Below the pieces are notes generated by a model, which worked only from the letters and a program-made list of their open reading frames with translations, searched no databases and was not told the DNA's origin. This document shows, piece after piece, positions 40,071 through 51,443 of a DNA stretch of 64,000 nt (position 1 is its first letter; each line of letters begins with the position of its first letter). The stretch comes from Paracoccus sp. DMF-8 (GTDB lineage: Bacteria; Pseudomonadota; Alphaproteobacteria; Rhodobacterales; Rhodobacteraceae), in the NCBI RefSeq assembly GCF_029309835.1, contig NZ_JARJHL010000005.1:62001-126000 (forward strand), in the 5' to 3' direction. The position numbers were made by a program, and so were the translations under genes.

Positions 40071-40122
40071 GGCACAAACGGACGGGCCGGACAGCCATCA
40101 CCAGATCGCCCGGCCCGGCGGC

Positions 40123-40896
40123 CTATTTCGTCGTATAGCCACCGTTGACCAGAATCGTCTGGCCGGTCATCCACCAGCCGTCCGACACCAGAAACAGCAC
40201 CCAGGGCGCGATGTCTTCGATATCGGTCAGGCCGGTTTTCGAAAACTTCGACAGGGCGGCGGCGGTTTTGTGGTAATCGACCGCGGCGCTTTCCTCGGCC
40301 GGGTAGAAGAAAGAGGTGTCCATCGGCCCCGGCCCGATCGCCGTGACCGAAATCCCGCGATCACCGAATTCCTTGGACGCCGCGCGGGTGAAATGTTCGA
40401 CCGGCGCCTTCAACCCCTCGTAAGCGGCATAGAAAGGCGTATAGGCCCCCAGAAGCGAGCTGACCAGCGTGCAGATCTTGCCATTGTCGTTCAGATGCCG
40501 GCCCGCCTCTTTCAGAAAGAAAAAGGCCGTCTTGACGTTCACGGCGCTGGATTGGTCGAATTCCGCCTCGGAAATCTCCAGAATCGGTTTCTTGATGACC
40601 ATGCCGATGGTGTTGATGGCGATATCGGGGCGGCCGACGGCGGCGACCGCATCGGCGAACAGCTTTTCCATCGCGCCCGCGCTGGTCAGATCGCCCTGCA
40701 GTGCGACGGCCTGCGCGCCCTCGACACGGATGGCGGACAGCGTTTCCTCGACCCCGTTGTCGGGGACATCGCTGTGGTAATGGATGACCACCGCCCCGGC
40801 GCCCGCGCGCGCGAATTCGCGCGCCAGCAGCCCCCCAAGGTTCTTTGCGCCCCCGGTGATCAGCACTACTTTGCCTTTGATCGAATTTCTGGACAT
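40123..40896 (-). CDS. Short-chain dehydrogenase/reductase
   Basis: A 257-residue SDR. Cofactor motif KVVLITGGAKNLGGLLAREF, INTIGM in place of the NNAG motif, catalytic Ser region TLVSSLLGAY, and YAAYEGLK with Tyr-x3-Lys shifted within the segment (YEGLK). It ends in the typical WMTGQTILVNGGY. The start at 40896 follows a purine-rich GGAAACGCC stretch. Divergent from a LysR regulator 120 bases away, a common pair in which the regulator controls the reductase. Substrate unknown. Intact. Confidence 0.85.
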   Translation of the reverse strand: MSRNSIKGKVVLITGGAKNLGGLLAREFARAGAGAVVIHYHSDVPDNGVEETLSAIRVEGAQAVALQGDLTSAGAMEKLFADAVAAVGRPDIAINTIGMVIKKPILEISEAEFDQSSAVNVKTAFFFLKEAGRHLNDNGKICTLVSSLLGAYTPFYAAYEGLKAPVEHFTRAASKEFGDRGISVTAIGPGPMDTSFFYPAEESAAVDYHKTAAALSKFSKTGLTDIEDIAPWVLFLVSDGWWMTGQTILVNGGYTTK

Positions 40897-41016
40897 GGCG
40901 TTTCCTTTTTTTCGTGACGCATCAACGGCTGTCAATGTCTGCGCCAAGATCATCCGTTGCCAGTTTCGGACAAGTGTGGAAAATTCGACCTGACCTGTCA
41001 GAAAACGCGAACAATC

Positions 41017-41928
41017 ATGGCCGACCGCATCCGTCAGATGCAGATCTTTCTGCAAGTGCTGGAAAGCGGGAATTTCACCCGCGCCGCGCAGGCGCTTGGC
41101 CTGCCGCGCTCGACCGTCTCGACCGAAATCCAGCTGGTCGAGGATCGCCTGCAGGCGCAGCTTTTCCTGCGCACGACGCGCAAGGTCGTGCCGACGCAGG
41201 ACGGCCGGCGCTTTGCCGAAAGCGCGCGCGACATTCTGGATGCGGTTACCGCATCGGAACAGATGTTCCGGCACGCCGACCTGCATCTGAGCGGGCGGCT
41301 GCGCGTCGATGTCCCCAGCCGGATCGGGCGCAGGCTGATCCTGCCCGCGCTGCCCGATTTTCTGGATCGCCACCCCGGATTGTCGGTCGATCTCAGCGCC
41401 TCGGACCGCATCGTCGATCTGGTCGCCGATGGCGTCGATTGCGCGCTGCGCGTCGGTTCACTGGAAAATTCGGAACTGGTCAGCCGCAATCTGGGGATGC
41501 TGCGTTTCGTGACCTGCGCCAGCCCCGCCTATGTCGCGCGCCATGGCCTGCCCCGCGCCCCCGGTGCGCTGGCGACCCATCGGCTGGTCAATTACGCGAC
41601 GCGCCTGCCCGCCATGTCGGCCGAGCTGGAAATCACCGAAAACGGGCAGGCCCGGCCCGTCAGCATGGCCAGCACGATCACCGTCGACGGGGCCGAGGCC
41701 TATCTGGCCGCAGCCCTGTCCGGGCTCGGGCTGATTCAGGTCCCGGCCTATGACGTGGCCGATCTGATCGCCAGCGGCCGGTTGGTCGAGATCCTGCCCG
41801 CCCATCCGCCGCCGCCCGTGCCGCTGTCCTTCCTGTTCGTGCGCCGCCGCAACCTGTCGCCCAGGGTGCGGCTGTTTCAGGACTGGATCACCGCCCTGCT
41901 GAACCGGCACGGCCTGTTTGACGCTTAG
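41017..41928 (+). CDS. LysR-family regulator
   Basis: A 303-residue LysR protein with N-terminal helix-turn-helix (MQIFLQVLESGNFTRAAQAL, STVSTEIQLVEDRL) and the effector-binding domain (LRVDVPSRIGRRLILPALPD, VDCALRVGSL, ITVDGAEAYLAAALSGLG). It belongs to the AaeR/DsdC-like branch that often controls a neighbouring oxidoreductase. The start at 41017 gives the normal length. It diverges from the SDR gene and its stop lies two bases from the ecm stop. Intact. Confidence 0.88.
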   Translation: MADRIRQMQIFLQVLESGNFTRAAQALGLPRSTVSTEIQLVEDRLQAQLFLRTTRKVVPTQDGRRFAESARDILDAVTASEQMFRHADLHLSGRLRVDVPSRIGRRLILPALPDFLDRHPGLSVDLSASDRIVDLVADGVDCALRVGSLENSELVSRNLGMLRFVTCASPAYVARHGLPRAPGALATHRLVNYATRLPAMSAELEITENGQARPVSMASTITVDGAEAYLAAALSGLGLIQVPAYDVADLIASGRLVEILPAHPPPPVPLSFLFVRRRNLSPRVRLFQDWITALLNRHGLFDA

Positions 41929-41930
41929 GG

Positions 41931-43891
41931 TCAGGCCGCCTGCTCCTCGGGCGTGACCAGCCCGACGATATCCATCATGATCCGGTTCAGCTCGAAATCC
42001 TTGGGCGTATAGACCCGCGCCACGCCCATGTTCAGCAGTTGGGCCGCGTCCTCGTCGGGGATGATGCCGCCGACCAGAACCGGGATATGGCCCAGAGCCC
42101 GCCGCGCGCATGCGCTGCATGGTTTCCTCGATCAGCGGCAGATGAGAGCCCGACAGGATCGACAGCCCGACGACATGGGCATCGTTTTCCTGCGCGCTGG
42201 TGACGATCTGTTCGGGCGTCAGGCGAATGCCGTCATAGGTGATGTCCATGCCGCAGTCGCGGGCGCGAAAGGCGATCTGTTCGGCGCCGTTGGAATGGCC
42301 GTCCAGACCGGGCTTGCCGACGATGAATTTCAGGCGACGGCCAAGACGCTGGCTGACGGCATCGACCGCCTCGCGGATCGGCTCCAGCCCTTCGGTCTGG
42401 TTCGAGGGGCTGGTCGAAACGCCGGTCGGCCCGCGATATTCGCCATGAACCGCGCGCATCACGCCCGCCCATTCACCCGTCGTCGCGCCTGCACGGGCGG
42501 CTGCGATCGACGCAGGCATGACGTTGCGCCCGGCCTGCGCGTCTTCGCGCAGCGCGGCGAGGGCGGCCTCGACGGCCCCCTCGTCGCGAGCCTGCCGCCA
42601 GGCGACCAGCCTGGCAATCTGATCGGCCTCGACGCCCGGATCACCGGTCATGATGCCGCCATCCCCCGCCGTCAGCGGCGAAGGCTCGCCCTGCTGCCAG
42701 CGGTTGACGCCGACGACGATGGTCTCATTCGTTTCGATCCGGCCCAGACGGGCGGCATTCGATCTGACCAGACGGCCCTTCATGTAGTCGATGGCCGCAA
42801 TCGCCCCGCCCATGCTGTCCAGCAGGTCCAGTTCCGCGCGGGCGCCCGCCTTCAGTTCCTCGACCTTGGCGGCAATCGCCGGGTTGCCGTCGAACAGATC
42901 GCCATATTCCAGCAGGTCGGTTTCATAGGCGACGATCTGCTGCATGCGCAGCGACCATTGCTGATCCCAAGGGCGCGGCAGGCCAAGCGCCTCGTTCCAG
43001 GCGGGAAGCTGGACCGCCCGCGCCCGCGCATTCTTGGACAGGGTCACCGCCAGCATTTCCAGCAGGATGCGATAGACGTTGTTTTCGGGCTGCTGTTCGG
43101 TCAGGCCCAGGCTGTTGACCTGCACCCCGTAACGGAAGCGGCGGTATTTTTCGTCCTCGATCCCGAACCGTTGCAGGGTGATTTCATCCCACAACTCGGT
43201 AAAGGCGCGCATCTTGCACAGCTCGGTCACGAAACGGATGCCCGCGTTCACGAAGAAGCGAAATCCGCCCGACCATATTCGGGAAATCGCCGGGCTCGAC
43301 CTTGCCGCGCAGATCGTCCAGCACCGCGATACCCGTCGCCAGCGCATAGGCAAGCTCCTGTTCCGGCGTCGCCCCCGCCTCTTGCAGGTGATAGGAACAG
43401 ACGTTCATCGGGTTCCATTTCGGCAGATGCTGCTGCGTATAGGCGGCGACATCCGTAATCATCGTCAGCGACGGTTTCGGTGGGCAGATATAGGTGCCGC
43501 GCGACAGGTATTCCTTGACCAGATCGTTCTGCACGGTGCCCTGCAGCTTCGAGACATCGGCCCCCTGTTCCTCGGCCGCGGCGATATACAGCGACAAGAG
43601 CCAGGGCGCCGTCGCATTGATCGTCATCGAGGTGTTCATCTGTTCCAGCGGGATCTGGTCGAACAACGCGCGCATGTCGCCCAGATGGCAGATCGGCACG
43701 CCGACCTTGCCGACCTCGCCCCGCGCCAGAACGTGGTCGCTGTCATAGCCGGTCTGGGTCGGCAGGTCGAAGGCGACCGACAGGCCCGTCTGCCCCTTGG
43801 ACAGGTTGGTGCGATACAACTCGTTCGACTTTTTTGCCGTCGAGTGACCGGCATAGGTGCGGAACAGCCAGGGTTTGTCTTTCTCGGCCAT
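41931..43891 (-). CDS. ecm: Ethylmalonyl-CoA mutase, two frameshifts
   Basis: Vitamin B12-dependent mutase converting ethylmalonyl-CoA to methylsuccinyl-CoA in the ethylmalonyl-CoA pathway of acetyl-CoA assimilation. N terminus KPWLFRTYAGHSTAKKSNEL and GLSVAFDLPTQTGYDSDH are the Ecm/MeaA signature. The C-terminal cobalamin domain has KPGLDGHSNGAEQIA (the DxHxxG motif), VVGLSILSGSH and, in the final frame, a GG segment ending VTPEEQAA. Frame changes near 43265 and 42095 each continue into the same protein. The length, about 653 residues, is normal. The stop at 41931 nearly touches the LysR stop. Almost certainly functional in the cell. Confidence 0.9.
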
Positions 43892-44284
43892 TGGGGCGCC
43901 CTTCGCAACATTATTACTGACGACGATTGAATACGGAAACAATCATACCCTGTCAATTCGCCGCAGTGCAGAGAGCGCAGAGTTTCCCCCGATGCGCCAT
44001 TTTCCGGCAATGAATCGGCGGGCGATCAAGACCCGTTTTCGGAATCCCGGCACCCGGTTCGCGGGCCGTTGGCCCCCACCCGTTCGGATCGGCCAGCTAT
44101 CTCCTTTACGACAATGCGTTATCTGCGTGACGTATGGAACACAGCAGGGATGGTCACGCCCGGCACGTTTCATATTTTATAAGTCATTAATATAATATCA
44201 TAAATATCCATTCCCCTGACGGTTTTTCGCCATACGCGCGGTCTGCACGATTGTATAATCATCCGACAAACCCGGAGGTTGGAA
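43892..44284. other. Intergenic region upstream of ecm with AT-rich island
   Basis: No gene seen. Contains the ecm promoter side and, at 44170-44212, a strongly AT-rich tract (TTTATAAG, ATTAATATAATATCATAAAT pieces) unlike the flanking DNA, then TATAAT at 44254-44259 ahead of the next small gene. Confidence 0.5.
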
Positions 44285-44574
44285 ATGGCTTGGGAAGATC
44301 TGGTGCCGGAGGGCTGTAACCTGAGGGACGGCCGCTTGTTGCCCAACATATCATGGGCCGAACGCCAGATTGAACTATGGACCAATCCCTCTCTTCGGAG
44401 GCTCTTGCCGAAATCGTGGAGGGACTCACGGGCAGAGTACCTTCGGGAGTTGCGCCGAGGGGATTGGGTGGTGGCACCGTTGGCACGGCCGATATCGACC
44501 GCTTCACCGGAAAACCCATTGGAATCCGCGTCTTCGATACGTTAGAGCCGAAACGGCATTGGAAGGGTATTTGA
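44285..44574 (+). CDS. Small hypothetical protein, possibly frameshifted
   Basis: Not recognised. A TATAAT box (44254-44259) and a CCGGAGG ribosome-binding site six bases before the ATG at 44285 argue for a real start: MAWEDLVPEGCNLRDG, SWAERQIELW. From about 44390 the best continuation is another frame, SSEALAEIVEGLTGR, GGGTVGTADIDRFTGKPIGI and EPKRHWKGI to the stop at 44574, about 96 residues in total. Staying in the first frame gives an Arg-rich tail instead. It lies in the poorly coding insert between ecm and ccr. Confidence 0.4.
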
Positions 44575-44685
44575 TACGCGCCCAACCAACCGCAGAAAGC
44601 CGCGCCGGGCGAATGTCGTTTCATTCCCCGCGCCGACCTCGGGCATGATCTCGAACCGCACCCTTGCCCGGCTGAGGGCGGCGCA

Positions 44686-44865
44686 ATGTTCCGGGGCATG
44701 AGGCCGGGGCGGGCAGCCACCGGCATGAAGGTCAACACCACCATTCAGGCCGCCGATGGAATGCGCCGGACGGCGACCCTGCAGAAATCCGGTGACCGAA
44801 AGCCCGTCTTTCTGACATCGTTCCGGCATGTGCCACCGAATGCCTTGCAGGCGCGCGCGGGCTGA
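44686..44865 (+). CDS. Possible 59-residue small protein
   Basis: Reads MFRGMRPGRAATGMKVNT, then IQAADGMRRTATLQKSGDRK and PVFLTSFRHVPPNALQ. The same frame is open back to 44575, directly after the stop of the previous small gene, with sequence of coding appearance. No ribosome-binding site stands out and no family is recognised. An internal ATG at 44725 is an alternative start. Confidence 0.25.
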   Translation: MFRGMRPGRAATGMKVNTTIQAADGMRRTATLQKSGDRKPVFLTSFRHVPPNALQARAG

Positions 44866-45370
44866 AATCCGAGGTAAGGATGAGGGCGGACGGACGCAAT
44901 CCCGTCATAGGAACATGCCCAGTGATGCTGGCTCACCCTCACGGGAAATATGCGCGCGCATCCCTCCGAAATCAAGCATATCGCCGCGTTTCAGAAAACG
45001 GCCCTGCCGCGCTGCCTCCTTATATACCCGCGAAGATCCTGATGGGCTTCCCAAAACGCGATGAAGGGGCCGGCTGCTCCCGGGTCGGCAAGCGCGTCGG
45101 CGCTGTGACCCTGCCGCAGGATCGGCGGCTGCTGGTCACGGCCCGGCATTCCGGAAAGACGGCCAGCGGTCGGCCCATGCCAGCTCCTTGTGACGCCGGA
45201 CATGCTGTCAGGTCCGGATGCCCATCGAATCGCGTGGCCGATCTGGCTGATTCATATGTCGTCAGGATATCGGCGAACGGGCGCCACCCGGACCGCCAGA
45301 CTGCTGACAGAACGACAGTCGCGCAAGACGATCACGGCAATCATGCCGGGGGCAAAGGCGGCAGGCTGTG
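44866..45370. other. Non-coding stretch within ecm-ccr insert
   Basis: About 500 bases with only short, unsupported open frames on both strands. No repeat, RNA gene or mobile-element sequence recognised. Confidence 0.45.
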
Positions 45371-46291
45371 TCAGCCACCCACCCCGGCGGGAAAGCCGTG
45401 CGGGACCGGGGATGCCTTGCTGGCCCGGATGACGGTCTCGACAAATTCGACCGCCGCGCGCAGCCTCGGGCTGCGTTTCATGTCCTCGTGATAGGTCAGC
45501 CACAGCGGCAGCGGCGGCATCGCCTGCGGGACGGGAATGCGGCGCAGGGCGGGGTCCGCCTCGCCGGTCAGGCAGGGCAAAAGCGCGCAGCCCAGCCCGG
45601 CGCGGACCCCTTCCAGCAGGATCTGCGTGGTGTTGGCGCGCATCGCGATCCGGTCGGATGGCATGATAGCGGCGATGTAGCGATCCAGTGCCGGATGCAC
45701 CGCGGCGGCGTCATAGGCCAGGAACGGCAGCGCCTCGAACGGGCGCGGGTCCGTGGTCGCGGCATAGCAGGCGAAAGCCACCTCATCCAGTTGCCGGGCG
45801 ATCAGGGCGGGCAGTTCGGGCCGTGCGAAGCGGATGGCCAGATCGGCCTCGCGCCGGGCGACGTCCAGGCTCTGGTTGTCGCCGATCAGCTCGATCCGCA
45901 GATGCGGATGGGCGCGCAGGAACGGGCCGAGCGCCGGGGCGAAAAGACCGGACGCCAGAAAGGGCGGCGCGGTCAGCCGCAGGGTGCCCGCAATCCGGCC
46001 GGGATCGCCGTCGAGGCGGCGCAAGAGGCCGAAAAGCTCATCCTCGACCCGTTCCGCGCTGGTCACCACCTCTGCGCCCAGAGGCGTCATGACGAAGCCC
46101 TCCGGGCCGCGTTCGAACAGCGCGCCGCCGAGATCGCGCTGGAGGCTTTCCAGATGCCGGGCGACGGTCGTGTGGTCCACGCCGAGGTCGCGGGCCGCCG
46201 CCGACAGCGTGCCCTGCCGGGCCAGCGCCAGCACGATGCGCAGGCGGTCCCATTTGAAACCAAGGGGGGCTGTGGATTTTTGCACAGGCAT
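45371..46291 (-). CDS. LysR-family regulator
   Basis: A 306-residue LysR protein: helix-turn-helix in WDRLRIVLALARQGTLSAAA with DHTTVARHLESLQRDLGGAL, and an effector domain (GTLRLTAPPFLASGLFAP, ADLAIRFARPELP, GVRAGLGCALLPCL). The start at 46291 is preferred; a start at 46333 would add MAVDLQKEIAW, atypical for the family. Divergent from an EamA-type exporter across about 70 bases, which it probably controls. Intact. Confidence 0.87.
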   Translation of the reverse strand: MPVQKSTAPLGFKWDRLRIVLALARQGTLSAAARDLGVDHTTVARHLESLQRDLGGALFERGPEGFVMTPLGAEVVTSAERVEDELFGLLRRLDGDPGRIAGTLRLTAPPFLASGLFAPALGPFLRAHPHLRIELIGDNQSLDVARREADLAIRFARPELPALIARQLDEVAFACYAATTDPRPFEALPFLAYDAAAVHPALDRYIAAIMPSDRIAMRANTTQILLEGVRAGLGCALLPCLTGEADPALRRIPVPQAMPPLPLWLTYHEDMKRSPRLRAAVEFVETVIRASKASPVPHGFPAGVGG

Positions 46292-46361
46292 TGCGAAATT
46301 CCAGGCGATTTCCTTTTGAAGATCCACGGCCATATCGGGGCAGGTCTTTACAGGATTTCAC

Positions 46362-47288
46362 ATGACATCTGCCGGCTCCCTGCGCGGCGGGGTGATGCTT
46401 GCCGCCACCGGGATGGCCTGGGGCGGCATGTTCCCCGTCATCAAGCAACTCTTGCCCCATCTCGATCCGGTCAGCCTGACCCTGCTCCGCTTCGGCCTGT
46501 CCATTCCGGTCCTTGTCCTGCTGCTGATGGTGGTCGAGGGGCGCAAGGCCCTGTCCACCGGGGGCCGCATGCTGCAACTCTGGTGGCTGGGAACACTGGG
46601 CTTTGCCGGATTCGGCCTGCTTCTGGTGCTGGGGGTCCAGAGCACCCGCCCCGAACATGCCGCCGTGGTCCCGGCGCTGATGCCGCTGATCGCGGTGGTG
46701 GTCACCGCCCTGCGCGAGCGCACCCGGCCGCAGGTGCCTGCGCTGGCCGCGATTGCCCTGGCGGCCCTTGGCGTGCTGCTGGTGGTCAGCCGGGGCGATC
46801 CGGCGCAATTGCTGCAAGTCGGGACGGGTCGCGGCGAGATCCTCGTCCTGCTGGGGGCGGTTTGCTGGGTGCTCTATACCCTCGGCGCGGGCCGTTTTCC
46901 GGGCTGGTCGGGGCTGCGCTATACCACCCTGACCCTCGGCTTTGGGACGATCACCATCCTCGCGGTCGAGTTGGTCGCCTTGGCCACCGGTCTGGCGCGC
47001 TGGCCAGCCATGAGCGCCATCCCCGAACTGGCCCCGGCGATGGGCTATCTGGTCCTGGTGGCCTCGGTGATGGGTTTCCTGTTCTGGAACGCGGGCATGG
47101 CTGCGATCGGGCCGAAGCGGGGCGTGCTGTTCATCAACCTCGTGCCGGTGACGGCCTTCGCTGTCGCCTTGCTGAAGGGGCATGTCCCGAACATGGCCGA
47201 AATCATGGGCGTGGCCTGTGTCATCGCGGCGCTTGGCATCAACAGCGTGTCCCGGCCCCGGACCCGATCCGACCGGGTCCGGGGCTGA
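46362..47288 (+). CDS. EamA/DMT-family transporter
   Basis: A 308-residue inner-membrane protein with ten hydrophobic helices in two EamA repeats (GMAWGGMFPVIKQLLPHLDP in the first; LVLLGAVCWVLYTLGAGRF in the second). The family exports amino acids and other metabolites, and the substrate is unknown here. Divergent from a LysR regulator. The 3' end carries a small Arg-rich tail. Intact. Confidence 0.88.
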   Translation: MTSAGSLRGGVMLAATGMAWGGMFPVIKQLLPHLDPVSLTLLRFGLSIPVLVLLLMVVEGRKALSTGGRMLQLWWLGTLGFAGFGLLLVLGVQSTRPEHAAVVPALMPLIAVVVTALRERTRPQVPALAAIALAALGVLLVVSRGDPAQLLQVGTGRGEILVLLGAVCWVLYTLGAGRFPGWSGLRYTTLTLGFGTITILAVELVALATGLARWPAMSAIPELAPAMGYLVLVASVMGFLFWNAGMAAIGPKRGVLFINLVPVTAFAVALLKGHVPNMAEIMGVACVIAALGINSVSRPRTRSDRVRG

Positions 47289-47648
47289 TCGCCGCCCGGT
47301 TCAGCCCATCCGAAACGCGGCGGTGCCGATGACCTCGCCATACATGAAGGCCAGCGCCGCCATCGAAGCGGGCGTCGCGGATGGCCAATGCCCGCGAACC
47401 TGCCCTGCCGGCTGTTTCCGGGCATGCGCACCACGACGAGCCGGATGCCGCCGGAAAGATGCAGCGCACCCGGCACACCGCGCCTGATCGCGCCATGGGC
47501 GACCATCATAATCGTGTCGATCCGCATCCTGCAGTTTTTCGACCGCACCCGTCAGGCCATGAACCAATATGCGGCCAGGCATGCCGACCCTTGCCCTTGA
47601 CGATCACGGTGCCTTAAAATCCCGGTCCTGAGCAGCCGGCTGCCACGG
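47289..47648. other. Intergenic stretch, no supported gene
   Basis: About 360 bases. A minus-strand frame ends AALAFMYGEVIGTAAFRMG at 47301, which looks protein-like, but no continuous family-like sequence or start could be assembled, so no gene is called. Confidence 0.4.
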
Positions 47649-48338
47649 GTGAGCATGACGAACTGGAAGCATATGGCCATCGCCATCACGATCTGGGTCC
47701 CTGTGACCGGATTGGCACTGGCGATTCTCTATGCAAACCGATCCGGTTTGGAGATAGCGCTGCATTTCCCACGCTCATTCACACAGATTGCGGCGGTCAG
47801 GCTGGCGTTCTTTGCCCTGCCCTGCGCCTTGGTCGCGGGTGCCGTCTTCAGGTCGACCGCCGCGCCACGACCGACCCCTCTCACGCTGGTCATGACGACA
47901 TTGAGTGCCCTGGTGATCATGGCCGTTTTCATGACTCTGGCGGGGGTCTTGATGCGAGCGGTGGCGCTGCCCGCATCGCGAGGTCACGAACTGAAAATCC
48001 TGCTCGGCCTGATCCTGGCACTTGTCGCAGCCTTCACGCTGCCGCCGGTTCTGCTGCCGCCCGGCAGAAAAATCCTGTGGGGTCTGTGGTGGCAACCCGT
48101 TCTGGTCCTGATCGTCGCCGGCGCGCTGATGACAGCCGCCGGTGCGATGCTGCCCGGCGGTCTGGTCGAGTATCTCGCGCGATGGGCCGAAAGCATGGGC
48201 GCTCACTACTATACCGTCCTGAACTTCGCCGGGCCGGCGATCCAGATTGCGGCAGCGACTTTCGCCGCAATCTGGCTCGGGCTTGCATGGGCAAATGCCC
48301 ATGATCGACGCGCCGGGATCAGGACCCACCGCCAGTGA
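47649..48338 (+). CDS. Unrecognised multi-helix membrane protein
   Basis: A 229-residue hydrophobic protein of about six helices (MAIAITIWVPVTGLALAILY; LALVAAFTLPPVLLPP; VLVLIVAGALMTAAGAMLPG). It starts with GTG at 47649 or ATG at 47655. No family is recognised. It is isolated in the region between ecm and ccr, with no obvious operon partner. Confidence 0.6.
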   Translation: MSMTNWKHMAIAITIWVPVTGLALAILYANRSGLEIALHFPRSFTQIAAVRLAFFALPCALVAGAVFRSTAAPRPTPLTLVMTTLSALVIMAVFMTLAGVLMRAVALPASRGHELKILLGLILALVAAFTLPPVLLPPGRKILWGLWWQPVLVLIVAGALMTAAGAMLPGGLVEYLARWAESMGAHYYTVLNFAGPAIQIAAATFAAIWLGLAWANAHDRRAGIRTHRQ

Positions 48339-48694
48339 ATGGCGGCGGCAACCGGGGCGATGGCTGAGAGCAGGACGTCCGGACCTGCCCGCACCCTCGA
48401 ATCGCGATTGCGGGATCTGCCGGTTCGCGGATCCTGAGAGGGACGGGCCGTGGTGATCATTTCCGGCGGGGCCTATTCCGCAGCGGCATCATATGCGCCT
48501 TTCGCCCGGCAAGGTGATGGTTTCACGGCGCAGCCGCTGCCCGAAAATGCTGTGCTGCAACATGGAAACTGCCACTTTGGTGTCGCTGACGACATATTGT
48601 TTCAAATACCGCATCTGATCGGTTGCAATATTTCAGGGCAGGTCGTAGGTGCTGACCATCCGCCGATTCTGCAATGCGGCAATGGAGATAGACA
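48339..48694. promoter_or_regulatory. Upstream region of ccr
   Basis: About 355 bases without a gene. Near the ccr start several TGCAA words occur (near 48555, 48623 and 48672). ScfR-type regulators of assimilation genes (RamB/PccR) bind TTTGCAAA-like sequences, so these are weak operator candidates. Confidence 0.3.
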
Positions 48695-49987
<1,293 letters not shown>

Positions 49988-50013
49988 GGCGCACGCCAGC
50001 AGCCAATCCAAAG

Positions 50014-50040
50014 GCGGCCCCTGATCCGGGGCCGCTTTTT
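50014..50040 (+). terminator. Intrinsic terminator of ccr
   Basis: Stem GCGGCCCC (50014-50021) and GGGGCCGC (50028-50035) around TGATCC, followed by T5. It lies 27 bases after the ccr stop. Confidence 0.9.
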
Positions 50041-50083
50041 CGTGCCGCGATCGCGGGATCGGTCAGCGGATACGCGGCGGGCG

Positions 50084-50831
50084 CTACAGCCCGGCGGCGC
50101 GCATCAGGCTGGCGCGACCGGGCGGGATCGCGCTGATTTCCAGCCCGGTAAAGACATGCAGCGTGTTCATCTGCCGGTCCACCACGGCATGGTCGCTGAC
50201 CCATCCGCCCATCAGCAGATAGCTGCGCAGCAGGGGCGGCATCGCCGCCATCGCGCGTTTCGGGTCGGGCTTGCGAAAGCGCAGGGCACGGGCGAAACGA
50301 AACACCTGCGGGGCCTTGACGCGCGGCAGCCAGCGTTTCGGCGCCAGATGGCGTTCGCGCAGCATGGCGAATGCGTCTTCGTAGCTTTCGACCTCGGTGC
50401 CGTGAAAGCTGGAACAGCCGAACAGCATGCCGACCTTGTTGTCATCGACATGACGCGCCAGCGCGCCCCAGGCCAGCCGGACGATATCGGGGTCGTGCCA
50501 TTCCGGATGCAGGCAGAAACGCCCGATCTCGACCATGCGGCCCTGATAGTCGCGCAGGGCCGACAGGTTGTAATACCGCGCCGAATAGCTGCCATGCCGA
50601 TGTCGCGGCGCCGCGGGCAAGGGTCATCATGCGGAAACAGGCGACAAGCTGGCCCGATGCGGCATCTTCGATCAGGATGTGATCACAGCGGGTGTCCAGA
50701 TCGTCGGCATCCAGCCCCTCGGCCCCGTTGCCGCCCTGAAAGCACAGCCAGCGCAGGCGCTGCGCGGCGCGAATATCGGCGTCGCTCGTCGCGAGGCGAA
50801 GATGATAGCGGCCATCGTGCACCGGCTTCAT
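50084..50831 (-). CDS. olsB: OlsB-type GNAT acyltransferase (ornithine lipid synthesis), one frameshift
   Basis: Matches the L-ornithine N-alpha-acyltransferase family, which makes lyso-ornithine lipid from 3-hydroxyacyl-ACP. N terminus RYHLRLATSDADIRAAQRLR and CFQGG; the middle LVACFRMM; after a frame change near 50605, YYNLSALRDYQGRMVEIGRF, GMLFGCSSFHGTE and SYLLMGGWVSDHAVVDRQ. About 250 residues, as expected. The start at 50831 is favoured over a GTG at 50861. OlsA (the O-acyltransferase) is not next to it. Divergent from msrB. Confidence 0.78.
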
Positions 50832-50944
50832 GCGCGATCCGTCCAAACCCTGCACAACCACGTCACCCGACCCTGCGGGTGACTTGCTGCTGCCGATCCT
50901 GAGCCTATCTTGTAACAGAGGCGCAACTGGATGGTAGATATTTC

Positions 50945-51356
50945 ATGACCGACAGGATCACGAAAAGCGATGCGGAATGGCGGGCGGAACTGGATGCCGA
51001 AACCTATCGCGTCACGCGGCAGGCGGGCACCGAGCGGCCCTTTTCCCATCCCGGTTTCCCGAAAGGTCCAGGGCATTACGCCTGCACCTGCTGCGGGGCG
51101 CGGCTGTTTGACGGCGATGCGAAATTCGAAAGCTTTTGCGGCTGGCCCAGTTTCTCGCGGCCGGGCGGGCGGATCGACGAATATCACGACGCCTCGCATG
51201 GGATGATTCGAACCGAGGTAGCGCTGTCACCGCTGCGATGCCCATCTGGGCCATGTCTTTCCCGACGGGCCGCCGCCGACGGGTCTGCGCTGCTGCATCA
51301 ACGGCGTCGCGCTGGAATTCGTCCCCGACAATGACGCGCCCTGCGAAGCGCCCTGA
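50945..51356 (+). CDS. msrB: Peptide-methionine (R)-S-oxide reductase MsrB, one frameshift
   Basis: Repairs oxidised methionine (R-sulfoxide). Zinc ligands CTCCG and, after a frame change near 51216 caused by an extra base, [20 protein letters not shown] with the second pair. The active-site strand reads [11 protein letters not shown], where RYCIN or RFCIN is usual, so the catalytic Cys is kept. Also CGWPSFSRP and a correct length of about 136 residues. It converges on bamE. Likely whole in the organism. Confidence 0.88.
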
Positions 51357-51364
51357 AAGCAAAC

Positions 51365-51431
51365 GGCGGCCGGTCAGGGCCGCCCCACCCCTTCAGGGCC
51401 GCCCCACCCTTTGGTCCCCAGCCCTTTGGTC
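51365..51431. repeat. Hairpin and short direct repeats between msrB and bamE
   Basis: A hairpin GGCGGCC (51365-51371) with GGCCGCC (51378-51384) is followed by TCAGGGCCGCCCCACCC in two copies (51374-51390 and 51393-51409) and CCCTTTGGTC in two copies (51408-51417 and 51422-51431). The hairpin may end msrB transcription. Confidence 0.6.
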
Positions 51432-51443
51432 TCTGGGCCGCGA

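Noticed and set aside
44259..44744. A 161-codon minus-strand frame opposite the small gene at 44285
   Set aside because: No motif or start signal, and the plus strand has a promoter-like box and strong ribosome-binding site.
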